In this document: positions 48,001 through 56,553 of the stretch, piece by piece
Position numbering within the stretch: the stretch's first letter is position 1
Layout: each line of letters starts with the position of its first letter
NCBI RefSeq assembly: GCF_036898465.1
Contig: NZ_JARUMJ010000001.1
Coordinates: forward strand, 6,262,001-6,326,000
Direction of reading: 5' to 3'
From: Streptomyces sp. B21-105
Lineage (GTDB): Bacteria > Actinomycetota > Actinomycetes > Streptomycetales > Streptomycetaceae
Length of the DNA: 64,000 bases
Program-made: the position numbers and the translations under genes
Notes under the pieces: generated by a model
Databases searched by the model: none
What the model saw: the letters and a program-made list of their open reading frames with translations, nothing else
What the model was told of the DNA's origin: nothing

Positions 48001-48916
48001 GCTCGTTGGCCGACTCGGCGCCCGCGAGCGTCTTGGACGCGGCCTCCTTGGCCTCGGCGAGCACCTTGTCGGCCTCGGCCTGCGCCTTGCGCAGCGCCTC
48101 CTCGGCCTCGGACATCCGCTGCTCGGCGGCGCGACTGAGCTCCCCGGCCTGCCGGCGGGCGGCGTCGGACTCGGTGACGGTGGAGGTGCGCAGCTGCTCC
48201 GCGTGGTCGCTGGCCTCCTGGGCCTGCGTGGACGCGGCGTTCAGCAGCCGCTCGGCGTCGGTGCGGGCCCGCAGCAGCAGCTGCTCGGCCTCGGCGCGGG
48301 CCGACTCGGCGTCCGCCTGGAGCCGTTGCCGGGCCTCCGTCGCCACCCGCTCGGCCTCGGCACGGGCGGCCGTCAGGGCCTGCTCGGCCTCGGCCCGTGA
48401 CTCGTCGAGCAGCCGGCGGGCCTGCGCCTCGGTGCGGGCGCGCAGCTGCTCGGCCCACGCCACGTTCTCGTTGACGTGCGACTCGACGTTCTGCCGGCGC
48501 TCGGCCAGCTCCTGGTCGAGCTGCTGGCGACGGGTGACGGCCTCCTGGTGCAGCTCCGCCTGGAGGCGGGCCGCCTGCTCGGCGTGCTCCTGGAGGATCC
48601 GCTGCGTCTGCGCCCGGGCCTGGCTCAGCTCCCGTTCGGCGTCCTGCCGCAGCTGGTCGGCCTGCATCTGCGCGTTGCGCAGCAGCTGCTCGGCCTGGTA
48701 CCCGAGGTCGCCGCCGTCGAAGGCGGGCCGGGACATGATGGTGCGCCGCGCCTCGTGCAACTTGGCGCGCAGCACCTCGACCTGGTAGCCGAGGTCCTCG
48801 GCATGCTGGATCGCCTTTTCCCGCTCGGTCTTCAGCCGCTTCATCTCGGCTTCGAACCGAGTCAGGTGGTCGACGTCAGCCGCCGGCTCCCGCTCCTGGC
48901 TCTCATAGCCCCGCAC
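45035..48916 (-). CDS. scy: Scy, giant coiled-coil polar-growth scaffold
   Basis: 1293 residues, almost entirely coiled coil from about residue 15 to 1250, with 51-residue hendecad-type repeats known for Scy and FilP. The start MRGYESQEREPAADVDHLTRFEAEMKRLKTEREKAIQHAEDLGYQVEVLRAKL resembles DivIVA. An 11-residue unit (AEAERLQSETI) is repeated exactly near residues 925-950. Scy organises the tip-organising centre, recruiting DivIVA and FilP, and sets where branches form. Very low codon variety (GAG, GCC, CGG) matches its composition. Confidence 0.94.
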   Translation of the reverse strand: MRGYESQEREPAADVDHLTRFEAEMKRLKTEREKAIQHAEDLGYQVEVLRAKLHEARRTIMSRPAFDGGDLGYQAEQLLRNAQMQADQLRQDAERELSQARAQTQRILQEHAEQAARLQAELHQEAVTRRQQLDQELAERRQNVESHVNENVAWAEQLRARTEAQARRLLDESRAEAEQALTAARAEAERVATEARQRLQADAESARAEAEQLLLRARTDAERLLNAASTQAQEASDHAEQLRTSTVTESDAARRQAGELSRAAEQRMSEAEEALRKAQAEADKVLAEAKEAASKTLAGAESANEQRTRTAKEQVARLVSEATKEAETTKADAEQLVADARAEAEKIVAEASEKARTLTAEESATQLSKAAKTAEDVLIKAQEDAQRTTRAAAEEAERIRREAETEADRLRAEAHDIAEQLKGSAKDDTKEYRAKTVELQEEARRLRGEAEQLRADAVAEGEKIRAEARKEAVQQIEEAARTAEELLSKAKADADELRQKATADSEKVRTEAIERATALRRQAAETLERTRAEAERSREEAVELAETITSNAEQAARELREETERGIEARQAEAAEELTRLQTETESRLASAEQALTDAREEAARIRREAVEETERLRNEAADRIRTLQQQADAEAERLRNEAAADASASRAEGEAVAVRLRSDAAAEAERLKTEAQDTADRVRAEAQAAAERLADEASETLAAAQEEAVRRRREAEELLGSARQEAGQERERAREQSEELLASARKRVEEAQTEAVRLVEEADRRATEMVSAAEQHAQQVRDSVAGLHEQAQDEITGLRSAAEHAADRVRREAEEEADRVRTDAYAERERAAEDAGRLRREANEAAQAAQALAEQTVGEAITEAERLRSEASAHAQRVRTESSDTIAQAEQDASRTRADARDDANRIRSDAATQADTLITEARGEAERLQSETIAEAERLQSETIAEAERLRAESVAKAEKLISDASGDAERLRVEAAETVGSAQQHAERVRAEAERFKAEAAAEADRLMSVAREEADTTLDEARKEANKRRSEAAEQVDTLITETAAEADKLLAEAQTQAQKTTADAEAQADSMVGAARSEADRLVSEATVEGNSRVEKARTDADELLIGARRDATAIRERAEELRDRITSEIEALHERARREAAETMKSTGDRCDALIKASEEQLAKAQAKARELVSDANSEAGKVRIAAVKKAEGLLKEAEQKKSALVREAEELKAEAIREARRTVEEGKRELEVLVRRREDIQAEISRVQDVLEALESFEAPAGGKDGGVKAGATIGAPRSGGKVSDG

Positions 48917-49146
48917 TGCGCGGTCCCATCCGTCCCTGGTCGCAAGCTTCCCGAACGAGCTCCGTCCATCCGCCGGACGGGGCTCCCGGGGAATGGTGTC
49001 AGATCAACGACGGAGCACGGGCTGCTGCCCCGACGCTCGCCCCCGAAACCCGGACCCCGGCTGCGTCCCGCCGCTGACGGCAGGACCGGGTCGCCCCGGT
49101 GTGAGCGGCGACCGAGCCCAACCCTACCGGCCCATATGTACGGGGG

Positions 49147-49587
49147 TCAGTGCTCAGGTGACTCAACAGGGGCCGATGTGACGAGTTCTGTCAGTACTCC
49201 GTGGCAATCCTTCGGGTGCAGGAAGGTGATTCGTGACCCCATGGAGCCGCGTCGGGGCTCTTCGTACAGAACGCGTACGCCCTTGGAGCGGATGTCGGCG
49301 GCCTCGCCGTCCACGTCCGCCGTGCCGAAGGCGATGTGGTGGACGCCCTCGCCGTTCTTGTCGAGCCACTTGGCGACGGTGGAGTCGGGGCGGGTCGGCT
49401 CCAGGAGCTGCAGGTAGGAGGCGCCGCCGTCGGAGGTGTCGTTGATCTTCAGCATGGCCTCGCGCACGCCCTGCTCCTCGTTGACCTCGGAGTGGAACAC
49501 CTCGAAGCCGTATGTGGAACGGTAGAACTCGACGGTCGCGTCGAGGTCGTGGCAGGCGATCCCGATGTGGTCGATTCGCGTCAGCAT
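49147..49587 (-). CDS. mce: methylmalonyl-CoA epimerase
   Basis: 146 residues of the glyoxalase/VOC fold. It epimerises (S)- to (R)-methylmalonyl-CoA for the B12-dependent mutase. Metal-binding residues of the two betaalphabetabetabeta units are visible in LTRIDHIGIACHDL (His7), YLQLLEP (Gln), VHHIAFG (His) and LTELV (Glu). It is divergent from the thiolase gene, with a 151-base promoter region between them. Confidence 0.94.
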   Translation of the reverse strand: MLTRIDHIGIACHDLDATVEFYRSTYGFEVFHSEVNEEQGVREAMLKINDTSDGGASYLQLLEPTRPDSTVAKWLDKNGEGVHHIAFGTADVDGEAADIRSKGVRVLYEEPRRGSMGSRITFLHPKDCHGVLTELVTSAPVESPEH

Positions 49588-49703
49588 GGTGCTAGTGCAG
49601 CGCGACGGAGGTGGTTACGCAACGTGCGCGCGATCACACTGACGGCCCGATGACGGCACGGAGTGCCACTCAGTACATTCGAAGTAAACCCTCGTTCACT
49701 CCT

Positions 49704-49719
49704 CGGCCTGTGCAGGCCG
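49704..49719. promoter_or_regulatory. palindrome before the thiolase gene
   Basis: CGGCCTG-TG-CAGGCCG, a 7-bp perfect inverted repeat, lies 20 bases before the thiolase ATG. TACATT at 49674-49679 upstream is a -10-like box, so the palindrome would sit in the transcribed leader as operator or hairpin. Confidence 0.4.
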
Positions 49720-49738
49720 GTAAGGGGAATCGCAGCTC

Positions 49739-50950
49739 ATGACTGACTCGACTGGCTCCAACGGCACGACCTCGGTGATCGTCGCGGGCGCGCGTACGCC
49801 CATGGGACGGCTGCTGGGCTCCCTCAAGTCCTTCTCCGGAGCCGATCTCGGCGGCTTCGCGATCAAGGCCGCCCTCGACCGCGCGGGCATCGGCGGCGAC
49901 CAGGTGCAGTACGTGATCATGGGCCAGGTGCTGCAGGCCGGGGCGGGCCAGATCCCGGCCCGTCAGGCCGCGGTCAAGGCCGGCATCCCGATGAACGTGC
50001 CGGCGCTCACGATCAACAAGGTGTGTCTCTCGGGCCTGGACGCGATCGCCCTGGCCGACCAGTTGATCCGCGCGGGTGAGTTCGACATCGTCGTGGCCGG
50101 CGGCCAGGAGTCCATGACCAACGCCCCGCACCTGCTGCCGAAGTCCCGGGAGGGCTACAAGTACGGCGCGATCGAGATGCTCGACGCGATGGCGCACGAC
50201 GGTCTGACCGACGCCTTCGAGAACATCGCCATGGGCGCGTCCACCGAGAAGCACAACACCCGTCTCGGCATCGCCCGTCCGGAGCAGGACGAGATCGCCG
50301 CCCTGTCCCACCAGCGTGCGGCCGCCGCCCAGAAGAACGGCGTCTTCGAGGCCGAGATCACCCCGGTCGAGATCCCGCAGCGCAAGGGCGAGCCGGTCGT
50401 CCTCAGCACGGACGAGGGCATCCGCGCCGACACCACCGCGGAGTCCCTCGGCAAGCTCCGCCCGGCGTTCGCCAAGGACGGCACGATCACCGCGGGCTCG
50501 TCCTCGCCGATCTCCGACGGCGCGGCCGCCGTGGTCGTGATGAGCAAGGCCAAGGCGCAGGAGCTCGGCCTGGAGTGGATCGCGGAGATCGGCGCCCACG
50601 GCAACGTGGCCGGGCCGGACAACTCGCTGCACTCCCAGCCCTCCAACGCCATCGCGCACGCCCTGAAGAAGGAGGGCCTGGAGGTCTCCGACCTCGACCT
50701 CATCGAGATCAACGAGGCCTTCGCCGCCGTCTCGATCCAGTCAATGAAGGACCTCGGCGTGTCCACGGAAAAGGTGAACGTCAACGGTGGCGCCATCGCC
50801 CTCGGCCACCCCATCGGCATGTCCGGCGCCCGGCTGGTGCTGCACCTGGCCCTGGAGCTCAAGCGGCGCGGTGGCGGGGTCGGCGCGGCGGCGCTGTGCG
50901 GCGGCGGCGGGCAGGGCGACGCGCTGATCGTGCGGGTGCCCAAGGCCTGA
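49739..50950 (+). CDS. acetyl-CoA C-acetyltransferase (thiolase)
   Basis: 403 residues. It condenses two acetyl-CoA to acetoacetyl-CoA or cleaves the reverse way. Catalytic residues: C96 in [11 protein letters not shown], His in [13 protein letters not shown], Cys in [15 protein letters not shown]; the Asn-Glu-Ala-Phe motif EINEAFAA is present. ATG behind AGGGGAATCG. Adjacent to meaB on the same strand and to mce divergently, in a short-chain acyl-CoA cluster. Confidence 0.94.
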   Translation: MTDSTGSNGTTSVIVAGARTPMGRLLGSLKSFSGADLGGFAIKAALDRAGIGGDQVQYVIMGQVLQAGAGQIPARQAAVKAGIPMNVPALTINKVCLSGLDAIALADQLIRAGEFDIVVAGGQESMTNAPHLLPKSREGYKYGAIEMLDAMAHDGLTDAFENIAMGASTEKHNTRLGIARPEQDEIAALSHQRAAAAQKNGVFEAEITPVEIPQRKGEPVVLSTDEGIRADTTAESLGKLRPAFAKDGTITAGSSSPISDGAAAVVVMSKAKAQELGLEWIAEIGAHGNVAGPDNSLHSQPSNAIAHALKKEGLEVSDLDLIEINEAFAAVSIQSMKDLGVSTEKVNVNGGAIALGHPIGMSGARLVLHLALELKRRGGGVGAAALCGGGGQGDALIVRVPKA

Positions 50951-51047
50951 GCCGCGTCGCGCGACGTACGCGCGACGTCTACGAGGCACGACGCGCGACG
51001 TACGAGGCACTCGCTGACGCAACCGAACGGATCTGAACGGAGCTGTG

Positions 51048-52004
51048 ATGCAGGACGTCTCCTCGCTGGTCGCCCAGGCCAGGGAAGGCCGGCCCCGGGC
51101 GGTGGCCCGGCTGATCTCCCTGGTGGAGGGGGCGTCCCCGCAGCTCAGGGAGGTGATGGCGGCGCTGGCCCCGCTCACCGGCAACGCGTACGTGGTCGGG
51201 CTGACGGGGTCGCCGGGCGTCGGCAAGTCCACCTCGACCTCCGCGCTGGTCACCGCCTACCGCAGGCAGGGCAGACGGGTCGGCGTGCTGGCCGTCGACC
51301 CGTCGTCCCCGTTCTCCGGGGGCGCGCTGCTCGGCGACCGGGTCCGGATGTCCGACCACGCCTCCGACCCCGGCGTCTACATCCGCTCCATGGCCACCCG
51401 CGGCCACCTCGGCGGCCTCGCCTGGTCGGCTCCGCAGGCCATCCGCGTGCTGGACGCCGCCGGCTGCGACGTGATCCTGGTCGAGACGGTCGGCGTCGGC
51501 CAGTCGGAGATCGAGATCGCCTCCCAGGCGGACACCAGCGTGGTCCTGCTGGCCCCGGGGATGGGCGACGGCATCCAGGCCGCCAAGGCGGGCATCCTGG
51601 AGATCGGCGACGTCTACGTCGTCAACAAGGCCGACCGGGACGGCGCCGACGCCACCGCCCGCGAACTGAACCACATGCTCGGCCTCGGCGAGGCCCGCGG
51701 CCCCGGGGACTGGCGGCCGCCGATCGTGAAGACCGTCGCCGCGCGCGCCGAAGGCATCGACGAGGTCGTCGAGGCGCTGGAGAAGCACCGGGCGTGGATG
51801 GAGGAGCACGGCGTCCTCGCCGAGCGCCGCCGCGCCCGCGCCGCCCGCGAGGTCGAGATCATCGCCGTCACGGCCCTGCGCGAACGCATCGGCGACCTCC
51901 ACGGCGACCGCCGCCTGAGCAGCCTGGCGGACCGCATCGTCAGCGGCGAACTCGACCCTTACCGCGCGGCCGACGAACTGGTCGCGGGGCTCACGGAGGG
52001 CTGA
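51048..52004 (+). CDS. meaB: MeaB, methylmalonyl-CoA mutase-associated G-protein
   Basis: 318 residues of the SIMIBI GTPase class. It loads adenosylcobalamin onto, and protects, methylmalonyl- or isobutyryl-CoA mutase. P-loop LTGSPGVGKSTSTSALV (about 52-66), switch motif VDPSSPFSGGALLGDRVRM, the Mg-binding VETVGVGQSE, and base-recognition NKADRDGA. ATG at 51048 is used; a GTG directly before it (51045) is the alternative but would leave a spacing of only two bases to GGAG. Confidence 0.94.
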   Translation: MQDVSSLVAQAREGRPRAVARLISLVEGASPQLREVMAALAPLTGNAYVVGLTGSPGVGKSTSTSALVTAYRRQGRRVGVLAVDPSSPFSGGALLGDRVRMSDHASDPGVYIRSMATRGHLGGLAWSAPQAIRVLDAAGCDVILVETVGVGQSEIEIASQADTSVVLLAPGMGDGIQAAKAGILEIGDVYVVNKADRDGADATARELNHMLGLGEARGPGDWRPPIVKTVAARAEGIDEVVEALEKHRAWMEEHGVLAERRRARAAREVEIIAVTALRERIGDLHGDRRLSSLADRIVSGELDPYRAADELVAGLTEG

Positions 52005-52191
52005 GCCCGGCCGGCGGCACGGCGGGGAAAACGGCGTGCGGCGCGCGCGGGCGCTGCTACGGTCGTTGACGTGTTTCTCCTCTTGGCATAGGGACCGCCC
52101 AGGTCCGTGATCGGTGAACGGCAGCAGGCCGGACCGGTCGCGGCGATCCGGCGACCCCTTTCCCGCCTGCCTCGAGTCGAGGAACCTCCTC

Positions 52192-53526
52192 ATGCCCGCT
52201 TCACCGTCCGTGCGGCCCTCGTACGCCGTCGTCCTGCGCGTCCCGCACGCCCGCCGCACCTTCGCCGCCGCTCTGATCGGCCGGTCGTCCTATGCGATCG
52301 TCCCGCTGTCCCTGATGCTCGCCGTGACCCGGTCCTCCGGCTCGTACGCGGTGGCCGGCGCCGTGATGGCGCTGTTCGGGGCCACCACCGTCTTCCTGTC
52401 GCCCGCGCGGGCGGCCTTCGTCGACCGCCACGGGGCGCGCCGGGCGCTCGTGCCGATGACGGCCGGGCACACCGTGCTGCTCGGCCTGCTGGCCGCGGCC
52501 GTCTCCCGGCCGGACGCCGCCCCCGCACCGGCGCTCGGGGCCCTCGCCGCGGCCGCCGGGGCCTGCGTTCCGCCGCTGGGGCCGACCATGCGGGCCGTCT
52601 GGACGCGGCTCGCCCCAGACCGGGCGCTGCTCCAGCGGGCCTACAGCCTCGACGGCGTCGCCGAGGAGCTGCTGTTCGTGAGCGGGCCGCTGCTGGTCGG
52701 CGTCCTCCTCGGCTTCGCACCGCCGGCCGCCGGGATCGCGCTCGGCGCGGTCCTGATGGCCGGCGGCACGGCCGGGTTCCTGTCGTCCCCCGCGCTGCGG
52801 GCGGCGCCCGCGGGCGCCGGCGCCGTGCGGCGGGGCGGCGGCGGACTGCGCGGGCTCGGACGGCCCGTCGCCGCCGTCGCGGGCGTCGGGCTGGCGCTGG
52901 GCGCGGTCGACCTGCTGGTCGTGGCGTTCGCGGAACGGCACGGCCACGGCACCGGCGGCGGGGCGGGCGTCGCCTGGGTGCTGGCGGCACTGTCGGCGGG
53001 CAGCGCGGTCGGCGGGCTGCTCAACGGAGCCGTCTCCTGGCGGACGCCGGCCCCGGCCCGGCTGACGGTGCTCACGGCGGCCCTCGGTCTGACGCTGTGC
53101 GGCGCGGGCCTGGCGCCGGGGCTCGGCACCCTGGCCGCGGCCGTCGCGATCGCCGGGTTCTTCGTGTCGCCGGCGCTCACCACGGCCTACCTCATCGCCG
53201 ACGAGGTCGCCGGCCCGCAGGCCCGGGTGCGGGCGGGGGCGTGGATCAACACGGCCGTCAACGCGGGCTGCACGGCCGGCACGGCGGTCGCCGGGACGCT
53301 GGCGGGGCGGCTGGCCGTGGGGGCGTGCTTCGCGGCGACGGGGGCGGCGGTGCTCGCCACGGCGGTGCTCGTGGCGGGCGCGTCACGGCGGGACACGCCG
53401 AGGAAGGGCGCGAGGGAGGACGCAAGGGAGGACGCAAGGAAGGGCGCGCGGAAGCAGGACAGGGAGGACCCGGTGGGGAAGGGCACGCCGGAGAGGGACG
53501 CGAGCGGACTCGCGCCCCTCGGCTGA
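52192..53526 (+). CDS. MFS transporter
   Basis: 444 residues with twelve predicted membrane helices and small Ala/Gly-rich loops. The pattern FVDRHGARRALVPM follows helix 2. The C-terminal 40 residues are hydrophilic with a duplicated KGARED/DARED segment encoded by a 12-bp repeat. Substrate unknown. ATG 52192 behind CGAGGAACC; the in-frame ATG at 52114 is unlikely. A 15-bp duplication containing the stop codon follows at 53521-53548. Confidence 0.82.
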   Translation: MPASPSVRPSYAVVLRVPHARRTFAAALIGRSSYAIVPLSLMLAVTRSSGSYAVAGAVMALFGATTVFLSPARAAFVDRHGARRALVPMTAGHTVLLGLLAAAVSRPDAAPAPALGALAAAAGACVPPLGPTMRAVWTRLAPDRALLQRAYSLDGVAEELLFVSGPLLVGVLLGFAPPAAGIALGAVLMAGGTAGFLSSPALRAAPAGAGAVRRGGGGLRGLGRPVAAVAGVGLALGAVDLLVVAFAERHGHGTGGGAGVAWVLAALSAGSAVGGLLNGAVSWRTPAPARLTVLTAALGLTLCGAGLAPGLGTLAAAVAIAGFFVSPALTTAYLIADEVAGPQARVRAGAWINTAVNAGCTAGTAVAGTLAGRLAVGACFAATGAAVLATAVLVAGASRRDTPRKGAREDAREDARKGARKQDREDPVGKGTPERDASGLAPLG

Positions 53527-53548
53527 GACGCCCCCGGCTGAGACGCCC
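53521..53548 (+). repeat. 15-bp duplication spanning the transporter stop
   Basis: GGCTGAGACGCCC at 53521-53533 recurs at 53536-53548. The first copy contains the stop codon TGA of the MFS gene. It looks like a recent slippage event. Confidence 0.7.
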
Positions 53549-53576
53549 GGCGGATCCAGGGCGGGAGGTCGGAGCC

Positions 53577-54173
53577 TCAGTCGTCGAGGTCCTGCGTGAC
53601 CTTGCCGGTGCGCGCGTCCACCAGCCACTCGCCGCCCCGGGCGGTGTCCACGCTCCAGACGACGGCGCCCGCGTCGCCGTCCAGGTCGACGTCGGTCACC
53701 GTGCCCTTCGCGGCGACGGCCCGGACGGCCTCCCGGGCGTCCACCGTCGTGCCCTTCAGGGCGGCGAGGTCCGCACGGCCGTCGTCGTCACCGTCGTCGT
53801 CAGTGTCGCGGTGGGCGCCGAGCACCTTGCCGGTGTCCGGGGAGACGGTGACGACGTACTCGGCGCCGTCCGCCTTCACGACGTCCACCTGCCAGGTGCC
53901 GGCGCCCTGGCCGTCGTCCTCGCGGTCGGCGGAGACCGCGGTGCCGGGGGCGTGGGCCAGCGCGGCCGCGATCGCCTCCGTGACGCCGGTCTTCGAGTCG
54001 GTCGCCGACGTGTTCGTGTCCGCGGCCCGCGCCGCTGTCCGCGCCTCGGCGGCCGGGGCCTGCGCCTCGGCCGCGCCGGCGGTGGACGTGTCGCCGTCCG
54101 CGAAGGCGAGGGCGGCGCCCCCGCCGAGCAGGGCGGACACGGCGACGACGGCGGTGACGAGCTTGCGCTTCAT
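53577..54173 (-). CDS. secreted protein with two PepSY domains
   Basis: 198 residues. N-terminal signal sequence (MKRKLVTAVVAVSALLGGGAALAFA); no lipobox Cys. Two PepSY-like units follow, about 62-118 (TGVTEAIAAALAHAPGTAVSA...VVTVSPDTGKVLGAH) and 138-198 (DAREAVRAVAAKGTVTDVDLDGD...WLVDARTGKVTQDLDD). PepSY proteins modulate proteases or sense metals outside the cell. It is divergent from an OmpR-type regulator pair with three CTGAA repeats between, so it is likely a target and perhaps accessory sensor. Confidence 0.88.
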   Translation of the reverse strand: MKRKLVTAVVAVSALLGGGAALAFADGDTSTAGAAEAQAPAAEARTAARAADTNTSATDSKTGVTEAIAAALAHAPGTAVSADREDDGQGAGTWQVDVVKADGAEYVVTVSPDTGKVLGAHRDTDDDGDDDGRADLAALKGTTVDAREAVRAVAAKGTVTDVDLDGDAGAVVWSVDTARGGEWLVDARTGKVTQDLDD

Positions 54174-54232
54174 GGGGTTCCTCCGGTTCGGGGTCGTTCG
54201 CTTTCGACGAGGACCACGCTGCCCGACCGGAG

Positions 54233-54270
54233 CTGAAGCCCCGCTGAAACCACCTGAAGGGCGCTTCAGG
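54233..54270. promoter_or_regulatory. direct repeats in the PepSY / response-regulator promoter region
   Basis: CTGAA occurs at 54233, 54244 and 54254, spaced 11 and 10 bases apart, and the last copy is followed by its inverse to form CCTGAAG-GGCG-CTTCAGG (54253-54270). Helically phased direct repeats are typical of OmpR-family operators, and the array lies 23 bases before the regulator gene and 60 bases from the PepSY gene start. Confidence 0.65.
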
Positions 54271-54292
54271 TTCGGTTTGGCACCCTGAGCGC

Positions 54293-55063
54293 ATGCGCCC
54301 GCCCGTCATCCGCCACCGCCCCGCCCCGGGCGCCGCCGTGCGCCACCCCTTCCGGATTCTGATCGTCGAGGACGAACGCCGGCTGGCCCTGTCGCTGGCC
54401 AGGGGACTCGCCGCCGAGGGCTACGCCGTGGACGTCATCCACGACGGCCTGGAGGGGCTGCACCAGGCCGGTGAATCGCCCTACGACCTGCTCCTCCTGG
54501 ACATCATGCTGCCCGGCATGAACGGCTACCGGGTCTGCTCCGCGCTGCGCGCCGCCGGTCACGACGTGCCGATCCTCATGCTCACCGCCAAGGACGGCGA
54601 GTACGACGAGGCGGAGGGCCTGGACACGGGCGCGGACGACTATCTGACCAAGCCGTTCTCGTACGTCGTGCTCGTCGCCCGGGTGAAGGCGCTGCTGCGC
54701 CGACGCGGCCGGGACGGCGGGGCCCCGCCCGTGCTGGCGCTGGGCGCGCTGACCGTGGACACCGCCGCCCGACGGGTCTTCGTCGGCGGGGAGGAGACCG
54801 TCCTGACCGCCAAGGAGTTCGCCGTCCTGGAGCATCTCGCGGCGCGGGCCGGCGAGGTGGTGTCCAAGGCCGACGTCCTCGAGCACGTCTGGGACTTCGC
54901 CTACGACGGCGACCCCAACATCGTCGAGGTGTACGTCAGCGCGCTGCGCCGCAAGCTGGGCGCCGGGCTCATCCGGACGGTGCGCGGCGCCGGGTACCGG
55001 CTGGAGCCGCTGGAGCCCTCGGGGGCGACCGAGCGGCCGGAGCAGCCGGAGGCGGGGCGATGA
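54293..55063 (+). CDS. OmpR-family response regulator
   Basis: About 256 residues: receiver with RILIVEDE, acceptor Asp in DLLLLDIMLPGMNG, MLTAKD and DYLTKPFSYV; then a winged helix with TVDTAARRVFVGGEETVLTAKEFAVLEHL and NIVEVYVSALRRKL. The ATG at 54293 may be leaderless; a GTG at 54338 (VRHPFRILIV) is close to the domain start and cannot be ruled out. Overlaps the kinase gene by four bases. Confidence 0.92.
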   Translation: MRPPVIRHRPAPGAAVRHPFRILIVEDERRLALSLARGLAAEGYAVDVIHDGLEGLHQAGESPYDLLLLDIMLPGMNGYRVCSALRAAGHDVPILMLTAKDGEYDEAEGLDTGADDYLTKPFSYVVLVARVKALLRRRGRDGGAPPVLALGALTVDTAARRVFVGGEETVLTAKEFAVLEHLAARAGEVVSKADVLEHVWDFAYDGDPNIVEVYVSALRRKLGAGLIRTVRGAGYRLEPLEPSGATERPEQPEAGR

Positions 55064-56511
55064 GCCGCAGGTTCGGCTCGGTGCGGGCGCGGGCGACGCT
55101 CGGCGCCGTCCTCGTGGTCGCCGTCGCCCTCGTCGCGGCCGGCGCCGCGGTAGTGCTGTCGCTGCGCTCCCAGCTGCTCGACCAGGCCGACGCGCAGGCG
55201 GAGCGCGTCGCACGGACCGTCGCCACCCAGCTGTCCGTAGGGACGGCCTACGACCGGCTCTCCTCGCTGGACGACGACGACCGGCCCGTCCAGGTCGTCG
55301 ACGCGGCCGGCCGGCAGGTCGCCGCGTCCGAGGACCTGGAGCGGATCAGCGGGACGCCGGCCACGGAGCCCGACGACGACCTCGACCCCGGCGAGATCGA
55401 GGACAGGACCCGCTTCGGCGACGGCTCTGCGACCGTCGACGGCGACACGGCCGATTACCGGTTCGCCGCCGTGCAGGTCAGGGACCCGCAGAAGGGCCCG
55501 TTGACCGTGTACGCCGGCGCCCCGCTGTCCGCCGAACGCGGCGCCGTGCGCACCGCCCTGACCGTCATGCTGATCGGCTTCCCGCTGCTGCTGGCCGTCG
55601 TCGCCGGGGTGACCTGGCTGGTCACCCGGCGGGCGCTGCGGCCGGTCGAGGGGATCCGGCGCGAGATGGCGGCGATCACCGCCTCCGCCGACCTGGGCCG
55701 CCGGGTGCCCGTGCCGGACACCCACGACGAGGTCGCCCGGCTGGCCCGCACGACCAACGAGACGCTCGCCGCGCTGGAGAGCTCCGTCGAGCGCCAACGC
55801 CGGTTCGTCGCCGACGCCTCCCACGAGCTGCGCAGTCCGATCGCCTCGCTGCGCACCCAGTTGGAGGTGGGCGCCGCGCACCCCGGGCTGCTGGACGTGG
55901 CAGGCGCGGTCGAGGACACCGTCCGGCTGCAGCGGCTGGCCGCCGACCTGCTGCTGCTGGCCCGGCTGGACGCGGGGGAGGAGCCCGTGGGCGGACGGCT
56001 CGACCTGGCGGCGCTGGCCCGTGAGGAGGCCGCCGGGCGGCCCGCGGTGACGGTGGATACGGCGGCGGACGGTGCGACGGAGGCGGCGGTGGACGGGACG
56101 GCGGCAGGCGGGGCAGTGGCGGGCGGGGCAGTGGCGGGCGGGGCGGCGGGCGGGCCGTCCTTGCTGGTGGCCGGGTCGCGGGGGCAGTTGGGGAGGGTGC
56201 TGGCCAACCTGCTCGACAACGCGCAGCGGCACGCCCGGACGGAGGTCTCGGTGCGCGTGCGGCGGTCGGGGGACCGGGTCGTCGTCGAGGTGGCGGACGA
56301 CGGGGACGGGGTGCCCGAGGCCGACCGGGAGCGGATCTTCGAGCGGTTCGTCCGGCTGGACGACGCGCGCAGCCGTGACGACGGCGGGGCGGGCCTCGGT
56401 CTCGCGATCGCGCGGGACGTGGCGGCGCGGCACGGCGGGACGCTCACGGTCGGTGAGACGCCGGCAGGCGGAGCCCTGTTCGAGCTCCGTCTGCCGGCCG
56501 TCAACGGGTAG
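55060..56511 (+). CDS. sensor histidine kinase of the OmpR pair
   Basis: 483 residues. Membrane helices at about 11-34 and 166-190 flank an acidic extracytoplasmic domain; then HAMP, HisKA with phospho-acceptor H255 in FVADASHELRSPIASL, and HATPase with NLLDNAQRHA, VADDGDGVP and GAGLGLAIARDVAARHGG. An Ala/Gly-rich insert (GGAVAGGAVAGGAAGG) encoded by 15-bp repeats near 56100-56150 lengthens the ATP-domain linker. With the regulator and the PepSY gene it forms an envelope-sensing unit whose signal is unknown. Confidence 0.92.
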   Translation: MSRRFGSVRARATLGAVLVVAVALVAAGAAVVLSLRSQLLDQADAQAERVARTVATQLSVGTAYDRLSSLDDDDRPVQVVDAAGRQVAASEDLERISGTPATEPDDDLDPGEIEDRTRFGDGSATVDGDTADYRFAAVQVRDPQKGPLTVYAGAPLSAERGAVRTALTVMLIGFPLLLAVVAGVTWLVTRRALRPVEGIRREMAAITASADLGRRVPVPDTHDEVARLARTTNETLAALESSVERQRRFVADASHELRSPIASLRTQLEVGAAHPGLLDVAGAVEDTVRLQRLAADLLLLARLDAGEEPVGGRLDLAALAREEAAGRPAVTVDTAADGATEAAVDGTAAGGAVAGGAVAGGAAGGPSLLVAGSRGQLGRVLANLLDNAQRHARTEVSVRVRRSGDRVVVEVADDGDGVPEADRERIFERFVRLDDARSRDDGGAGLGLAIARDVAARHGGTLTVGETPAGGALFELRLPAVNG

Positions 56512-56517
56512 TGGGTG

Positions 56518-56553
56518 CTGTGGCTGTGGCTGTGGCTGTGGCCGCGGCTGTGG
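56518..56553. repeat. hexanucleotide repeat between convergent genes
   Basis: CTGTGG is repeated four times at 56518-56541, then a variant CCGCGG, then CTGTGG again, filling the space between the kinase stop and the stop of the MarR gene at 56554. No larger stem is formed. Confidence 0.8.

Noticed and set aside
46449..48788. 779-residue frame antisense to scy
   Set aside because: Ser/Arg/Ala-rich shadow of the highly biased coiled-coil gene.
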